Of a DNA stretch of 64,000 bases, positions 62,367 through 64,000 are shown one piece after another. Numbering within the stretch: position 1 is the first letter of the stretch; the number at the start of each line of letters is the position of its first letter. Source of the stretch: Lepisosteus oculatus (Eukaryota > Chordata > Actinopteri > Semionotiformes > Lepisosteidae). The stretch covers positions 39,366,475 through 39,430,474 of the forward strand of contig NC_090709.1 in the NCBI RefSeq assembly GCF_040954835.1, given 5' to 3'. A program made the translations under genes and the position numbers. The notes under the pieces are model-generated. The model ran no database searches and was not told where the DNA came from. It saw only the letters and a list, made by a program, of their open reading frames with translations.

Positions 62367-62745
62367 CGACAACAGTCACACACACTGCTGCTCACACACA
62401 GGTCCTGAGAGGAGCTGTCCTGTTTAACACACACACACACACACACACCTCGACAACAGTCACACACACTGCTGCTCACACACAGGTCCTGAGAGGAGCT
62501 GTCCTGTTAAACACACACACACACCTCGACAACAGTCACACACACTGCTGCTCACACACAGGTCCTGTTAAACACACACACACACCTCGACAGCAGTCAC
62601 ACACACTGCTGCTCACACACAGGTCCTGAGAGGAGCTGTCCTGTTAAACACACACACACACACACCTCGACAACAGTCACACACACTGCTGCTCACACAC
62701 AGGTCCTGAGAGGAGCTGTCCTGTTAAACACACACACACAGGTCC
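62070..62745. repeat. 72-100 bp minisatellite upstream of ISRE 3
   Basis: About nine copies of the same unit as 55580-56335 ('cctcgacaacagtcacacac'), with longer and more variable (CA)n spacers, up to about 36 bp near 62330. Confidence 0.94.
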
Positions 62746-63180
62746 TGTCTTCAGACAGATGGTGTCTCAAAGCCTATCCTGTATGCTCTTGCTTCGCTGA
62801 AATAAATACCGTACACAGTTCGCTGTGTGTTAAAGTTTTATTAACTTGCAGCTGCTAAGCAGCAGAGATACATGTATTTAACCCAGCAGAGGAAGAGACG
62901 GACAGTACATACGCAGTCTAAAGAGTTCAGGAGTACCGATCGATTGCCGAGAATACGTGTGTCTTCTGCTCTTGATGGGATCACAATGTTTAACACTGCT
63001 ACCTCTCAGCTCAACACAGCTCAACACAGAAGGCTCGTGACTGTGACAGCCCCAGGTGAGCAGGACATGTCTCCCCCAGGCCAGATCACGTCTGTGACAC
63101 TAGGCAGGGTGAACAAACCAGAGGGGGTGTTTACTGAGGTCTGGGGGTCCCTTGAGCACAAACTACTGTAGAGGTTACCC
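62746..63180. other. Unique sequence, possible retroelement remnant
   Basis: Contains 'gaaataaataccgtacacag' and 'gttttattaacttgcagctg', that is, AATAAA on both strands within 40 bases. This is reminiscent of an LTR R/U5 border, but I find no partner LTR or primer-binding site. A 99-codon plus-strand frame at 62872-63171 has no known motif. Confidence 0.3.
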
Positions 63181-63545
63181 CAGTATACCCAGGTAAGATA
63201 CCTCAGGATACCCAGTACACCCAGGTAAGATATCCAGTATACCCAGGTAAGTTACCCAGTATACCCAGGTAAGTTACCCCAGTATACCCAGGTAAGATAT
63301 CCAGTATACCCAGGTAAGTTACCCAGTATACCAAGGTAAGTTACCTCAGGATACCCAGTACACCCAGGTAAGATATCCAGTATACCCAGGTAAGTTACCC
63401 AGTGTACTCAGTATACCCAGGTAAGTTACCCAGTATACCCAGGTAAGTTACCCAGTGACCTCAGGATACCCAGGTAAGTTACCCCAGTATACCCAGGTAA
63501 GTTACCCCACTATACCCAGGTGAGTTACCCCAGTATACCCAGGTA
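63181..63545 (+). repeat. 23-bp minisatellite of perfect splice-donor sequences
   Basis: About 16 units of 'cagtatacccaggtaagtta' plus CCC. Most contain CAGGTAAGT, the exact U1 snRNA-complementary donor consensus, on the plus strand, although the genes on both sides are on the minus strand. Confidence 0.92.
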
Positions 63546-63768
63546 AGCTGTGGGTTCATGAGTGTCAGTGAACAGTACACAAACACACCATATAAGATCA
63601 CAAGAAGAGAACAATATTATTCAACAGTTAATATTCATAGTATGCAACATAATACTCAAGGACATTATCTCAAGGTCACACTAATTCCTTTTTCTATTAA
63701 TCTACTGTTAAAGGATAATTTTCTTTGTGAAAGGCTGCACTCAGTGGAGCAGTATTTATTTATTTTTT
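63546..63768 (-). other. 3' flank of family copy 3
   Basis: AT-rich. Contains AATAAATAAATACTGC just after the stop on the minus strand (about 63751-63766), a likely polyadenylation signal. Confidence 0.55.
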
Positions 63769-63974
63769 TTACTTTACAAACTTCTTTAATCCATCAGAGA
63801 CCTGTCTCACAGCCAGGTCATTGATGGGACAGTTGTCCAGCAGCCCCGCTGTCTCATGGAACAGACAGTCCACAGTCACTGTGTCACTCCTGGTCACCAG
63901 TCTGCTGCTCTCAGCCACAACTGCCTCGGGGTTGTAGGTGTGGTGCATCACCACCAGGACAGCAGGCTTGTCCC
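63769..63974 (-). CDS. C-terminal exon of family copy 3, gene runs off the window
   Basis: 206 bp ending in TAA at 63771-63769, with the same acceptor (CTCTCCACAG). It encodes [40 protein letters not shown], and ends LKKFVK, one codon shorter than copy 1. The rest of the gene lies beyond 64000. The 3' flank 63690-63768 matches copy 1, so copies 1 and 3 are closer to each other than to copy 2. Confidence 0.8.
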
Positions 63975-64000
63975 CTGTGGAGAGAGACAGAGACAGGGTC

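Overview
The window looks like GC-rich, minisatellite-dense nuclear DNA from a ray-finned fish. A non-teleost such as gar or bowfin is my guess, not something the sequence proves. Its gene content is a piece of the MHC class III neighbourhood. Splice sites are ordinary GT-AG, introns are short, and nearly every intron holds one or more tandem repeats. Most long open frames here are these repeats, whose unit lengths are multiples of three, and are not genes.

Layout. (1) 1-3660: 5' end of a gene leaving on the minus strand. A short first coding exon (2367-2406) fits SLC44A4, the neighbour of EHMT2 in mammals. (2) 4495-24238, minus: a complete EHMT2 (G9a) histone H3K9 methyltransferase gene. I could place 27 coding exons whose phases all join, 3576 nt giving 1191 residues, with cysteine-rich ring, ankyrin repeats, pre-SET, SET and post-SET all intact. 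(3) 24239-26340: two promoter-like CpG-rich blocks facing away from each other. (4) 25.8-33.9 kb, plus: ZBTB12, a BTB and four-finger C2H2 protein of 587 residues in four coding exons. (5) 34.0-64.0 kb, minus: a tandem multigene family. Copy 1 (35896-54136) encodes a start exon 'MAT', 15 full and one truncated fibronectin type III (FN3) exons, an 18-residue linker exon and a C-terminal two-exon alpha/beta-looking domain I cannot name. Copy 2 (58127-59825) keeps the linker and C-terminal domain but shows no FN3 exon. Copy 3 enters at 63769 and runs off the right end.

How it may work. SLC44A4-EHMT2-ZBTB12 are conserved class III genes, with ZBTB12 inverted relative to the human order as I recall it. 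The FN3 family lacks a signal peptide and so is probably cytosolic. Three interferon-stimulated response element (ISRE)-like GAAA repeats (55370-55389, 56656-56665, 61990-62004) lie at its putative promoters. I infer an interferon-inducible, recently duplicating family next to MHC genes. It is the best candidate in the window for an undescribed system.

A second theme is repeat biology. Several minisatellites are anchored exactly on splice sites and have copied exon edges. The same 62-bp and 50-bp repeat families occur in introns of both EHMT2 and ZBTB12, in the same orientation relative to transcription although the two genes lie on opposite strands.
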